Below are positions 1 to 9,359 of a DNA stretch of 39,123 nucleotides, one piece after another. A model generated the notes under the pieces. The model was not told where the DNA came from and searched no databases. It saw nothing but the letters and a program-made list of their open reading frames with translations. Within the stretch, counting starts at the first letter, position 1; every line of letters begins with the position of its first letter. The DNA is from WVZL01 sp041862375. Lineage in GTDB: Bacteria; Acidobacteriota; Aminicenantia; Aminicenantales; Aminicenantaceae. The stretch spans positions 1-39,123 of the forward strand of contig JBGVTE010000114.1 in NCBI GenBank assembly GCA_041862375.1, in the 5' to 3' direction. Made by a program: the position numbers and the translations under genes.

Positions 1-3000
1 GCTCAAATTTAGCTAAGGAGACCTCAGTTTTTACGATTTTATCCCGCTTGGCTTTGAAGATTTCCTCAAGAAGGAGTTTGCCTGCGAGACGGACTTCTAC
101 TTTGAAATCAGGTTCAACTTTTTCATACTTACGGTAAAAGTCATTTAGAGCATAAAACACGTAGAAATTTTCATGAGTTGATCTCCAGTGTGCTGTTTTT
201 CTCTTCTCAACCAACCATCGGGCTACAGCAGGGAGTAGGGGATGGTCATAGCCAAGTTCAATCATGCTCTGAAGAACAAATGCTGAGGTGCGGGTATTTG
301 ATGAGTAGATCCAACCACCTCCTCTGCCTTCATCATCTTCGAAATGAGCTTTGCTCGGCGTAACCTTAATCTTGTTCATTAAATCTTCGAGAAGAGTGTT
401 CTGAGCTTGAAGCGAGCCTTTACCTTGATTGAGCGCCTTGAGTAAAAGAGTCTTTCCAAACAGGGATAGATTTTCTGTTTCTTCATATAACTTTTCAGCA
501 TAGGAAGGCTCTGGTTGATTGAGGAGAGCAAGATTATAGAGAGCAAAAGCCTGAATTGTTTTCCAGGTTCTTGAGATGTACGGATAATTTTGTTTTTCCA
601 ACCTCCCACGCAGCAGGTTCTTAAGATATGTTACTGCCTTTTCCATCACCTGCTTATTCACATTGAAACCTGCATCTCTTGCTTTAGCGAGTGCAAAAGT
701 GGTGTAACAGGTGAGAAAAGGGGATTCATAGGTGGATTCTGGCCACAAGCCGAAGCCTCCGTTAGCCTTCTGGTAGTTATAGATTTCTTTAATAGAATCC
801 TTGACAAATATTTGCATTTCTTTCGCATCAAACTTGCTGAGCTTAAAATCCAAGATGACATCATAAGCAACAATGTAGGGGAGGACTGAAGAAAGGCGCT
901 GTTCGAGGCAGAGATAGGGGTAGTCCGTCAGGTAATCAACACAGCCTTTAAGACCTGAGAGAGCTGTGGATGCTGCTTGAACTTCTATTTTGCTTTCAGA
1001 GGGAAAGATGTTTTCCGGGATGCGGATTTTTTCTTCTGTTGATTCAGTGGTGTGATTGAAGAGCGCCACTGTTTCTGTAGGCCGGGGTTTTTTTAGGGGA
1101 AGTGTTATTTCAAGCCCATCTGTTTCCTCCTCCATTCGGGCACGGAAGGTAAACACTGCTTTTCCTGCTTTTTTAGCTTCGAAGGGGAAAAGAACCTCTT
1201 TTCCTTCTCCTGGATTGAGAGAAATACGGACATCAGTGTTTTTCTCAGGCATGTGAATTCCTTTTGCTTCACAACTTACTATAACATCTCCTTTTTTTGA
1301 GGAGAAGTTTTGGACAACAACACCGCCTTTAAAACTATCCCCCAGGCGAGCAAATCGAGGGAGAGCTGCCTGAAGGAGCAGGGGTTTTGAGACCTTGAAA
1401 TTAGATTCTGCTCTACCAAATCGAGAATCTTTTGTTTGGGCAACGGCCATGATACGAAATGTTGTGAGGTTATCGGGGAGCTTGAAGCTTACAGAAGCAT
1501 TCCCATCTTCATCAGTTAAAACAGATGGATTCCAGTAGGCAGTTGATTTAAAATCTCCGCGAAGCTCGATTTCTGTAATGGATGGTGCATAAGCAGCCTT
1601 TATCCTTTCTCCAACACCACCTCCAACATCTTCTCCCTTCTCGCCATATTCTCTTTGTCCCAGAACGTGCAGTCTCGTTTCCGATGTTTGAACAGACAGA
1701 GGTTTTTGCCTGTAGAACAGTGAAAAGGGATTGGGAGTTTTGTATCCAATCAGATTGAGCACTCCCAGGTCGACTGCAGCCAGGGAAATACTGGCCTGTG
1801 TTCCTGCACCTTTTAAATCCTTGACTTTTAGATTTACAGTCACTTTATCTCGGGGTCTGTATGATTGTTTGTCTTTTTGGATGTCTATTGCTAAACGTTT
1901 CTCTGAGGGATCAACATTCAGCTTAACGTAACCGATCTTGAAAGAAGGTTTGCCAATGTCTTCATTTTGATCGGCTACTTTTGGCGAAGTCCGACCTTGA
2001 ACTAAGAGCACGGAGATAAAAACATTGGGAATATAGTCAGAGATTATAGGAATTTCAATCTCGTTAGAGCTCCCTTGTAAATTTACTACATGACTGTTTA
2101 CAATGAATTCTCTTTCGATAGAAACAAGGGCTTTTGTTATTTCATAAGGGGATTTCACTAAGATTCTGGCTACGTCTCCAGGCTTGTAGTTCTCGCTGTC
2201 TGTTACGAGCTCCACCGTATCATCATCCTCTCTTTTCCAGGGAACATAGTCTTTACCAGTTACATAAAAATAAGTTGTAGTTGTAATTGTATTACCTTTT
2301 TTATCTTTGCCTGTGGCGGAAAGTAGATAAAACCCCGATTTTTCAGGATTAAAAGTAATTTGTACGGGCTCATTCTTGGATTGAACCTGACGGACATCAA
2401 TTTCTTTATCTTCTCTCTCGCTTATCCAGCGAAACCTCCCTCCGATTCCCGCCTTTCTCACGGAATGCCATTCTCTTTTTAAGAGCTTAATGCTGATTTT
2501 TCTTTCGGGAACGAAAGATCCTTCCGGATCCACAGTAATAGTATTTACTTTGAGTTCGTCGCCCTTTTTTAAGAAAATTGTGCTGGGCTTCAAGCCGATG
2601 TAGTAACTACCTCGGTGGACTATAGTCTGAATCCGGTTGGATATCGAGCGGCGGCTTGGGCCTACAACTGTTGCCTCCAGTGTTGCGTATGCAGAATCTT
2701 TTTCTTTTTCCGGAATAAGTTTAGCTTTGAGTTCGAGTTTTCCTCGCGCATCCAGTGTGGCTTCGCCAGAAGTGAGAAGCCGGCTTTTTTCGCTTTCCTC
2801 CCAGTCCCACTCGTCAATCTGGTTTCCAAAGATATAGCCTTTATGACCTGGAGGAGTATAGTAAGAAGGATTAAGACGCAGGTGCCATGATGCTTTTTGG
2901 CCTGCCATCGGTCCCCCGAAGAGATAATCGGCTCGAATTGTAGCCTTATACTCATCACCAAAAACATAACTTTCTTTGGACGTGCGAAGGTTAACTTCAA

Positions 3001-5122
3001 ATTCAGCAGGACGAAAAGCTTCAACTCTGAAAGAGCCATGAACTGTGGTGCTTTTTTCACCTTGCGGCTCTTGAGAAATTTTAGCCATGATTTGATAGAC
3101 ACCCAGGGAAGCTTCTTCAGATATATCAAGGTCTAAGGAGAAAGATCCGTAGGAGTCGAGTTCGATTTTATCCTTGTATATCTTTTTCTGGAAAGGATCG
3201 TGGACTTCACATTCTATGCTTTTTATTGAAGGAAGCTTCCATTCTCCCCTTTCGCTATTTCTGATAATTCCCTTGATATGAACTTTCTCTCCGGCTCTGT
3301 ATATGCCTCTTTCAGTGAAAATGTAGCCTTGGATTTTTATCGGTTGAGGGTTCCAGTCGTAATTAATACCAAAGCGGTAAGGTGATATTCCTGTGCCCCA
3401 TTCAGAGGAGGTAAATACAATGTCTTTCCCCCGTTTTACAAAAACCCACTGCCGTGGCTTAATCCATTTGTCTTTGCTTTGTATGCCCAGTGGTTTCCAC
3501 CCTGGAGTTTTAGAAATTCCCTGGCTATCAGTTTTGCCCCGCCATTGCACTTTATTAAAATCATCCCTTATTTCTACTTCAGCTTCGGAAACAGGAAGTC
3601 CTGTCTTGAGCTCTGTTACCCAAATGAGATTATTATCCGGAGAAAACTTGGCTGATATTCCAAGATCTGTTACTTGAAGAAAAGCTTTGGGATATCGGTT
3701 CCATTTTTCTTTAAGCTGAGTATCTAACTGAAGAAAAAGAAAACCGTATTTTTCAGGCAGTAGTTCTTTCAGATTGATGGGGAATATTAGTTTTTTATTC
3801 CTGGGAACCTCCAGTTTGAGAACTTTTTCGACCTGGAAGAAATTTTTTTTGTAAAACTTCTGATCAGACCAAAATATTTTTTTCGTAGTTAAAAGGGGAA
3901 TCACGTCTTCTTTTTTTATATTGGCCCCGTGGAAAGATACTTCTTGAGTGTTAAGCGCAAAGAAAGGATATCGCAAATCTCCGTATGCTTCCACGATCCC
4001 GTGGCCTGTAGTCATACTTACTGATGGAGAGTAGGCAGATGTAGAGAATGCAAGCTCTATCTGCTTGCCCAGTTTATTTCCGAATTCATCTTCCAATTCA
4101 GGTTCAATGAATAGGGTATATTCTGATTCAGGTTCTAAGGGGAGTGTTACCCAGAGTGTAGAATTTCCGTATTCCCAACTGGAATAATAATCAGGGATTA
4201 AGACTTCAGGTTGGAAGCGGATTCTCTCTACGAAGTTTTTATATACTACAGGATTAGAAAACTGAAATTTGAGAGGATCCCGTGGATTGTGATTTTTAAT
4301 TGATTCCATTTTTTCAAATGTGAATGCCTTAAAAGTTTTAAATAAAAACAACCGGCTTTTTTCCATTCCTAGAGTGCCTTCTTTTCCGGGCAGACCAGAT
4401 TTTAGCCCTATAAAATAGGTGTAGTCTGTCTTCAATTTTTCTTCTGGGATAAGAAGAAGAACTTCATCAGGAGAGGCTTTGATTTTTTCTTCTTTTAACT
4501 GTTTTGCTGAGGGCGACGTTATTTTGAAGTCGAGAGAGGTCTCTTCGTCTTCTTTGCTGACTCCTACAAGAGAAAGGAACTCTTCCACCTTTTTATGAAT
4601 AACCGGCTGATTGAAAATTAGAAGAATTTGAGAGTCAAGCTTGATCCATTCCTGTTTATGCTGGGGAGAGTGACTCACTAGCCGGGGACGAATTGTTGAG
4701 AAAGACCAAGTAAAATCTTTTTTCAAAGTATATCCCTTGAGGGATTGGGTGCCAGCAGGGATAGCGGCTTTGATTTCAGTGGCATAAGGGAAGCGTTTGT
4801 CAGGAGTGAAAGCTAAAGTCCTTGTTCCCATCCACCGGTGCTTACCAGAAAAAGAAGGATCCAATTTTAGAAAAGATGGGCCCTCTTTCTCTGGAAGGGC
4901 TTCGAGAGGAACCATAGGCTGGTCGAAAATTACCACGATTGTTTCTGCTTCATGGGGAGCAGATGTTTGTCCCTTGGGACTTACATGGAGAACGTGAAGA
5001 TCGCCGACTGGAGTCATTTCGGTTGTTTCTGGCCTTTTTTCTTCCTTTTTTTTGCAGCTTAATAGTGAGAGAAGGAGGAGCGCTCCTAGAAGAATAAATA
5101 AAATGGGTAGCTTTTTTTTCAT
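1..5122 (-). CDS. Alpha-2-macroglobulin family lipoprotein (C-terminus beyond window)
   Basis: This is a giant protease-trapping protein; 1707 codons lie in the window and the frame is still open at base 2. It starts with a lipoprotein signal (lipobox LLSC, Cys23), so it should be anchored in the inner or outer membrane. Repeated beta-sandwich (MG-like) regions fill the first two thirds. An AVDLGVLNL motif near residue 1125 and the YWNPSVLTDEDG / LPDNLTTFRIMAVA block (about residues 1180-1265) mark the core A2M domain. The thioester motif CLEQ is in frame at bases 899-910 (Cys1405), followed by the helical terpenoid-cyclase-like domain. In the family, the thioester covalently traps proteases that cut the bait region. 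I sampled the frame at several points and saw no frameshift. The ATG at 5122 has an AGGA Shine-Dalgarno. Many relatives sit next to penicillin-binding protein 1C; that neighbour, if present, lies outside the window. Confidence 0.95.
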   Translation of the reverse strand, partial: MKKKLPILFILLGALLLLSLLSCKKKEEKRPETTEMTPVGDLHVLHVSPKGQTSAPHEAETIVVIFDQPMVPLEALPEKEGPSFLKLDPSFSGKHRWMGTRTLAFTPDKRFPYATEIKAAIPAGTQSLKGYTLKKDFTWSFSTIRPRLVSHSPQHKQEWIKLDSQILLIFNQPVIHKKVEEFLSLVGVSKEDEETSLDFKITSPSAKQLKEEKIKASPDEVLLLIPEEKLKTDYTYFIGLKSGLPGKEGTLGMEKSRLFLFKTFKAFTFEKMESIKNHNPRDPLKFQFSNPVVYKNFVERIRFQPEVLIPDYYSSWEYGNSTLWVTLPLEPESEYTLFIEPELEDEFGNKLGKQIELAFSTSAYSPSVSMTTGHGIVEAYGDLRYPFFALNTQEVSFHGANIKKEDVIPLLTTKKIFWSDQKFYKKNFFQVEKVLKLEVPRNKKLIFPINLKELLPEKYGFLFLQLDTQLKEKWNRYPKAFLQVTDLGISAKFSPDNNLIWVTELKTGLPVSEAEVEIRDDFNKVQWRGKTDSQGISKTPGWKPLGIQSKDKWIKPRQWVFVKRGKDIVFTSSEWGTGISPYRFGINYDWNPQPIKIQGYIFTERGIYRAGEKVHIKGIIRNSERGEWKLPSIKSIECEVHDPFQKKIYKDKIELDSYGSFSLDLDISEEASLGVYQIMAKISQEPQGEKSTTVHGSFRVEAFRPAEFEVNLRTSKESYVFGDEYKATIRADYLFGGPMAGQKASWHLRLNPSYYTPPGHKGYIFGNQIDEWDWEESEKSRLLTSGEATLDARGKLELKAKLIPEKEKDSAYATLEATVVGPSRRSISNRIQTIVHRGSYYIGLKPSTIFLKKGDELKVNTITVDPEGSFVPERKISIKLLKREWHSVRKAGIGGRFRWISEREDKEIDVRQVQSKNEPVQITFNPEKSGFYLLSATGKDKKGNTITTTTYFYVTGKDYVPWKREDDDTVELVTDSENYKPGDVARILVKSPYEITKALVSIEREFIVNSHVVNLQGSSNEIEIPIISDYIPNVFISVLLVQGRTSPKVADQNEDIGKPSFKIGYVKLNVDPSEKRLAIDIQKDKQSYRPRDKVTVNLKVKDLKGAGTQASISLAAVDLGVLNLIGYKTPNPFSLFYRQKPLSVQTSETRLHVLGQREYGEKGEDVGGGVGERIKAAYAPSITEIELRGDFKSTAYWNPSVLTDEDGNASVSFKLPDNLTTFRIMAVAQTKDSRFGRAESNFKVSKPLLLQAALPRFARLGDSFKGGVVVQNFSSKKGDVIVSCEAKGIHMPEKNTDVRISLNPGEGKEVLFPFEAKKAGKAVFTFRARMEEETDGLEITLPLKKPRPTETVALFNHTTESTEEKIRIPENIFPSESKIEVQAASTALSGLKGCVDYLTDYPYLCLEQRLSSVLPYIVAYDVILDFKLSKFDAKEMQIFVKDSIKEIYNYQKANGGFGLWPESTYESPFLTCYTTFALAKARDAGFNVNKQVMEKAVTYLKNLLRGRLEKQNYPYISRTWKTIQAFALYNLALLNQPEPSYAEKLYEETENLSLFGKTLLLKALNQGKGSLQAQNTLLEDLMNKIKVTPSKAHFEDDEGRGGGWIYSSNTRTSAFVLQSMIELGYDHPLLPAVARWLVEKRKTAHWRSTHENFYVFYALNDFYRKYEKVEPDFKVEVRLAGKLLLEEIFKAKRDKIVKTEVSLAKFE

Positions 5123-5151
5123 CTTATTCCTCGTTATCAGAATTTTTTTTA

Positions 5152-5180
5152 ATGCTAAAAGAAAAAAAAATAAATATCAA
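5152..5180 (-). promoter_or_regulatory. Candidate sigma70-type promoter for the alpha-2-macroglobulin gene
   Basis: On the minus strand, TTGATA (5180-5175) and TAGCAT (5157-5152) are separated by 17 bp, about 30 bp before the ATG at 5122. The -10 box matches the consensus only 4 of 6, so this is a moderate call. It lies between the divergent lipoprotein gene and the decayed M20 remnant. Confidence 0.4.
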
Positions 5181-5196
5181 GATAAGCTATAAATAA

Positions 5197-5533
5197 ATGG
5201 AGACAGTTCAGATTTTTAAAGAGTATCTTAGCATCAATACATGCAATCCTCCCAAATCGAACGTCATACCAGGAAAAACTGAAGCCGTATTGGATTGCAG
5301 ACTCCTTCCAGACCAGGAGCCTGCAGAGTTTGTGGCAAAACTGAAGCAGATAATCGACGACCCGCGAATAAAAATTGACTACATTGAAAGATCAATTAAA
5401 TCGATTGTTTCACCTTATGGAAGATTACCGAACAATACATGGAAATGATGAACGAGTAAAAGAGTTGAGCCTGAGAACGGCTGTTCGTATATACTATAAT
5501 GTAGTGAAGAATCTGTGTAAGGCTAAAGATTAG
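5197..5533 (+). pseudogene. Remnant of an M20-family metallopeptidase
   Basis: Three collinear pieces of an M20/M25 peptidase are joined by deletions. Bases 5197-5448 read as 83 residues: an N-terminal piece ending in INTCNPP, joined directly to the dimerisation domain (SNVIPGKTEAVLDCRLLPDQ). The roughly 150-200 residues that should lie between them, including the zinc ligands, are missing. A different frame, from about 5414 to the TAG at 5531-5533, gives the typical M20 C-terminus (HGNDERVKELSLRTAVRIYY). A second deletion plus a frame change therefore separates the dimerisation domain from the end. There is no Shine-Dalgarno before the ATG. The 83-residue reading frame might still be translated, but it cannot be a peptidase. 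The ordering of the fragments is visible directly; the family assignment is from memory of M20 motifs. Confidence 0.8.
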
Positions 5534-5756
5534 TCATCCCAGGAGGCATTCTTAATTCCATATGAAGTTTAGACCTATGAAGTAGGAAAAGAAGGAATTG
5601 GGTAAGATACTCAATCCTTCATAAACATGTTTACTTTTCATCATAGTAGATGAGATGCTTGTATTTAATTGCGTGGAGTAGACATTGATTTGATTTTGTG
5701 ATAATGGTGAAATCTTATTTTTTTTCTTCTTGTGAAGTTACATTAACAGTGAACTC
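5534..5756. other. Intergenic region between M20 remnant and transporter
   Basis: About 220 bp without a supportable gene. Apart from a possible promoter for the downstream transporter, I see no strong hairpin, repeat or RNA gene here. Confidence 0.6.
5679..5705 (+). promoter_or_regulatory. Possible promoter for the APC-Usp transporter
   Basis: TAGACA (5679-5684) and GATAAT (5700-5705) each match the sigma70 consensus at 5 of 6 positions. The 15-bp spacer is short. It would give a leader of roughly 45 nt before the ATG at 5757. Confidence 0.3.
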
Positions 5757-8006
5757 ATGAATCCTGGCAATCCCAATCCAAATTCCCAACCGCGTCTTAT
5801 TCGCAACTTAGGCTTTAGTGCTGCGATGTCGGTAGGAGTTGGCACTATGATTGGGGCAGGCATCTTTGTTCTCCCCGGGATTGCTTCCAGCAAAGCAGGG
5901 CCAGCGGTTCTACTCGCGTTTGTTATCTGCGGTCTTGTATCAACTTTAATTGCTCTCTGTATGGCCGAACTATCTACAGGCATGCCCTATGCCGGAGGAG
6001 GGTATTTATTCGTCGTCCGGGCATTCGGACCTTTAGCAGGATCAATCATAGGGTGGAGCCTTTGGCTGAGCCTTGTATTTGCATCAGCTTTCTACATGAT
6101 TGGATTCGGACATTATATAAGCGATATTTTGGGTACCTCGCCTACGGTCACTGCTCTTATAATGACAGCATTGCTCGGCCTCCTTAACTTCATTGGTGCT
6201 CGGGAAACCGGCGGTACACAGATTGTCATAGTAGCCTTAATGCTCTTGGTTCTTCTAGCGTTTGTCGCCCTGGCAGTATTCTCCGTAAATCCACAAAACC
6301 TCAAGCCTTTCGTGCCACCTGAGATTGGATTTACTGGAGTGCTAATAACACTGCCAATTCTTTTTATCACATTCATGGGATTTGCTGAGATATCCGCTAT
6401 ATCCGAAGAAATTCGTAATCCAGGCCGGAATTTACCTCTTTCTCTCGTCGGGTCTGTACTTGTTGTTACTGTTGTTTATTGTGCTGTTGTCGTCTGTATT
6501 CTGGGATTGCGAAATTACAGTGATCCTAACATGGCCAAAGAAACTGTTTTAATGGAGCTAGCGCAGATGCTTGGAGGCCAAGTGGGGTATTTTTTTATTC
6601 TTATTGGAGGAATTTTAGCCACTGTCTCCTCAGCAAATGCTAGTGTCATGGCAGCCTCGAGAGTCAGCTTTGCTATGGGCAGGGACCATATTATGCCAGA
6701 ATGGTTTAATCAGATTCACTCTCGTTTTAAAACACCGTACCTATCGATTATCGTGACCGGTAGTTTGACGATGTTCCTGTTAGCACTCATGGGGCGGCAT
6801 CTTGAGCTTTTGGCCGAAGTAGCGGGTTTCTTGAGCCTTATTCTTTACTCTCTCATAACCCTGGCAAGTATGATTATGAGGTATGCTAATCTGGACTGGT
6901 ATAAACCCAAATTTAGAACTCCTCTCTTTCCCTTGGTGCCAATTTTGGGATTGCTGGGCTGCATTTTTGTTATGATCAATACGAGCAGGACATCCCTCAT
7001 CATTGGTTACCTTATTATCGCTGCCAGTTTTATCTGGTACGTTGTATTTCTGCGCAAGGGAACTCAGTTGGTTGGTGCTTCGAACATACTCTTAAGGCAG
7101 AAAATCATAAAGCCTCTTGTCGTGAGAGCGGAGCAATACCTGGTCACAAGAGGGGAGGAATTCCCCGTGATTCTTGTTCCGTTGGCTAATCCTGATACAG
7201 AACAATCGCTGGTAATGGTAGGTACGGCACTAGCGAGAAGGCACCAAGCACGCCTGCATTTTATACACGTTATAAATGTTCCTGTGCAGACGCCGCTGGA
7301 AGCAGGACGCATGGAATATGAGAGGCTTCGAGATGAAAAAAATACTCTATTAGATATTGCATCAAATCGTGCCGCTGAGCATGGTGTTCGAGCTCGAACA
7401 AGCTCTATCGTTGCTCACAACATTCCATCTGCTATTCTCAGCGTTGCAGATACTGAAAAACCTGAATTCATACTTATGGGCTGGCGCGGTGAGGTTCGAA
7501 TGCCAAGAACTCAGAGTACCAGTGTTGCCGGTGTCCTGAAGATTGCAAAAGAGAATGTTTTGGTTCTAAAAGATCGCGGTCTGAAAGAAGTCAGGCGTAT
7601 AGTAGTTCCCATAAGCGGGGGGTCTCATTCAAAACTAGGATTAAAGATAGCTTACGAACTAGCTACAGAATGGGGAGCTACGATTACTGCACTTAAAGTC
7701 CAAATTGGACGTGGGATCTCTGATTCCTGTTCTGAGTCTGATCGTGAGAGCGTAGAACTCTTTCAACACATAGCTGAGGATTTTGTCAAAGACGCACTTG
7801 AGGAAGCGGGAGTTCAGGCTGAGGTCTGTGTAGTAATTGATACCGATATTTCCCGGGCTATTGTTAAGGCAGCCTCTGAGCATGATCTCATCGTCATGGG
7901 AGCATCGAATGAGTGGTTTTTGAGACGATTGCTTTTCGGTTCGATCCCAGATCAAGTTGCAAATAATTCGCCAGCTTCTTTGCTCATGGTGAGATCAAAA
8001 ACATAA
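5757..8006 (+). CDS. APC-superfamily amino-acid permease fused to two universal-stress-protein domains
   Basis: The first ~440 residues are a roughly 12-helix APC-family transporter. The hallmark first helix (GVGTMIGAGIFVLPG, about residue 26) is the unwound helix that binds the substrate amine in this family. After a linker come two cytoplasmic Usp domains, at about residues 467-600 and 610-749. The second keeps a near-canonical nucleotide loop, GASN-x9-GS (about 715-729), with Asn in place of the usual second Gly of G-2x-G-9x-G(S/T). The first lacks a recognisable loop. APC-Usp fusions are known in bacteria and archaea and are thought to tie transport to nucleotide or stress state. The substrate cannot be read from sequence. 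The start is the first ATG of the frame, with no strong Shine-Dalgarno. It appears monocistronic. Confidence 0.9.
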   Translation: MNPGNPNPNSQPRLIRNLGFSAAMSVGVGTMIGAGIFVLPGIASSKAGPAVLLAFVICGLVSTLIALCMAELSTGMPYAGGGYLFVVRAFGPLAGSIIGWSLWLSLVFASAFYMIGFGHYISDILGTSPTVTALIMTALLGLLNFIGARETGGTQIVIVALMLLVLLAFVALAVFSVNPQNLKPFVPPEIGFTGVLITLPILFITFMGFAEISAISEEIRNPGRNLPLSLVGSVLVVTVVYCAVVVCILGLRNYSDPNMAKETVLMELAQMLGGQVGYFFILIGGILATVSSANASVMAASRVSFAMGRDHIMPEWFNQIHSRFKTPYLSIIVTGSLTMFLLALMGRHLELLAEVAGFLSLILYSLITLASMIMRYANLDWYKPKFRTPLFPLVPILGLLGCIFVMINTSRTSLIIGYLIIAASFIWYVVFLRKGTQLVGASNILLRQKIIKPLVVRAEQYLVTRGEEFPVILVPLANPDTEQSLVMVGTALARRHQARLHFIHVINVPVQTPLEAGRMEYERLRDEKNTLLDIASNRAAEHGVRARTSSIVAHNIPSAILSVADTEKPEFILMGWRGEVRMPRTQSTSVAGVLKIAKENVLVLKDRGLKEVRRIVVPISGGSHSKLGLKIAYELATEWGATITALKVQIGRGISDSCSESDRESVELFQHIAEDFVKDALEEAGVQAEVCVVIDTDISRAIVKAASEHDLIVMGASNEWFLRRLLFGSIPDQVANNSPASLLMVRSKT

Positions 8007-8047
8007 AGAGCTCATTGTTGTAGCTGATTACAGATTCCTTTCGCATG

Positions 8048-8076
8048 TTGACAAATCAAAGAGTTAAATATATATA
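8048..8076 (+). promoter_or_regulatory. Strong sigma70-type promoter for the XRE-ImmA regulator
   Basis: A perfect -35 TTGACA (8048-8053), a 17-bp spacer and TATATA (8071-8076, followed by T) sit 29 bp before the ATG at 8106. The predicted leader is short, about 20-25 nt. No palindromic operator is obvious around it, although autoregulation would be typical for this family. Confidence 0.6.
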
Positions 8077-8105
8077 TGTGAGAAAGTTTATTTTATACTG
8101 AAAAG

Positions 8106-9191
8106 ATGAAGGGAATACTGGGAACGAAACTCAAAAAAGCACGAGAAGATTTAGGTCTTACTCAAGGTGCATTTGGCAGGGCTGTTGGCCTTTCTAGTGA
8201 ATATATCTCTCTACTTGAATCGGGGAAGAGAAGACCAAGTCTTGAAACCCTTACAAATCTCTGTGATTATCTAAAAAAGGATATTTCTTATTTTTTTAGA
8301 GAAAAGGAAGAGGTTTTTGACATCCTCCTACGAAGCGAAAGACTAGACAAAAAATCAATAAAAGAGATTAGAAAATTCCAAAAATACTGTAAAGAGTACC
8401 TCTATGTTGAAGAGCTTGCAGAGCGTCCTCTCGAATCTGCTCCGCTTTATAAAAATATTTCAGCGGAAAGAATGGCAGATGAGGAAAGGCGAAGGCTTGG
8501 TTTAGGGAATGAGCCAATTAGAAATATTTTTTCGCTTATTGAACTAAACGGATGCCGCGTCATAAGACAGCCCGTTCCAGAAGAATTTAAGATCTCAGGA
8601 GTCTTTATTTTTTTTGAGGTAAAAGAAGCCTCATTCGTTTTAATTAACTGTACTCTTCCTTATGGAGAACAGGTCTTCGTTGCAGCTCATGAATACTGCC
8701 ATTTCCTTAAAGATAGAAACAGCGGCCCGATTATCGATAATCCAGACATGTTTATTGATGAATATGTCTCTCTTTACCACCCTCGGGAAAAATTCGCTCA
8801 TACTTTTGCAGCGATGTTCCTCATGCCGCCCTCAAAGGTTAAAGAAATCATCGAGAAAGATATTAAATCTCCAAGGCTAAGATTTGAGGATGTCATCTAT
8901 CTTAAGCGCTATTTTGGTGTAAGCACCTACCACATGCTGCAGACCATTCAAAGCTTGGGGTGTCTGTCTCGCTCAAAACTTGTAGAATACCAGAAGCTTG
9001 ACTCTGATAAATATGAAGATTCTTTCTTTGGGGATATTGCTGATCAAGGCAGGTTACAAAAGGGGAAAAAGCGAGTGATGCTTTCTGATAGGTATAAGAG
9101 TCTAGCCTTAAAAGCCTATCAGAAAAAAAAGATAGGCCTTGATGAACTGTCAAAGCTTCTCAACCAGAAAAAAGTTACATTCAATCAATGA
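8106..9191 (+). CDS. XRE-family transcriptional regulator with ImmA/IrrE-type metallopeptidase domain
   Basis: The N-terminal helix-turn-helix (about residues 5-60) has the typical LTQGAFGRAVGLSSEYISLL pattern followed by ESGKRRPS. A helical linker follows, then a zinc-peptidase domain with HEYCH at residues 195-199 (HExxH) and the downstream EKFAHTFAAMFLMP block typical of ImmA/IrrE proteins. In this family the peptidase either cleaves a partner repressor or regulates the protein itself. Fused XRE-ImmA proteins are found in mobile elements, toxin-antitoxin loci and stand-alone stress regulators. No toxin, integrase or phage gene is adjacent here, so its target is unknown. It has its own promoter, and the next gene is 168 bp away. 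Confidence 0.9.
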   Translation: MKGILGTKLKKAREDLGLTQGAFGRAVGLSSEYISLLESGKRRPSLETLTNLCDYLKKDISYFFREKEEVFDILLRSERLDKKSIKEIRKFQKYCKEYLYVEELAERPLESAPLYKNISAERMADEERRRLGLGNEPIRNIFSLIELNGCRVIRQPVPEEFKISGVFIFFEVKEASFVLINCTLPYGEQVFVAAHEYCHFLKDRNSGPIIDNPDMFIDEYVSLYHPREKFAHTFAAMFLMPPSKVKEIIEKDIKSPRLRFEDVIYLKRYFGVSTYHMLQTIQSLGCLSRSKLVEYQKLDSDKYEDSFFGDIADQGRLQKGKKRVMLSDRYKSLALKAYQKKKIGLDELSKLLNQKKVTFNQ

Positions 9192-9359
9192 TAGGGAAGT
9201 AGTTGGCCAGTAGCAAGCTGAGTTTTTTTAAGAGAAAGACAGCAGGAATTCAGTAGAAGTTTACTGTTTATCTCTTCAAGCACTGCCTTCTTCGGACTTT
9301 CAATTATCTCGAGTAATAGGAATTATCCTGTCTCGCAACATTTAAAGACAAGAGAGAAA

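Noticed and set aside
2615..3136. Several overlapping ORFs on both strands inside the alpha-2-macroglobulin gene
   Set aside because: They are alternate-frame readings of a continuous, motif-bearing coding sequence on the minus strand.
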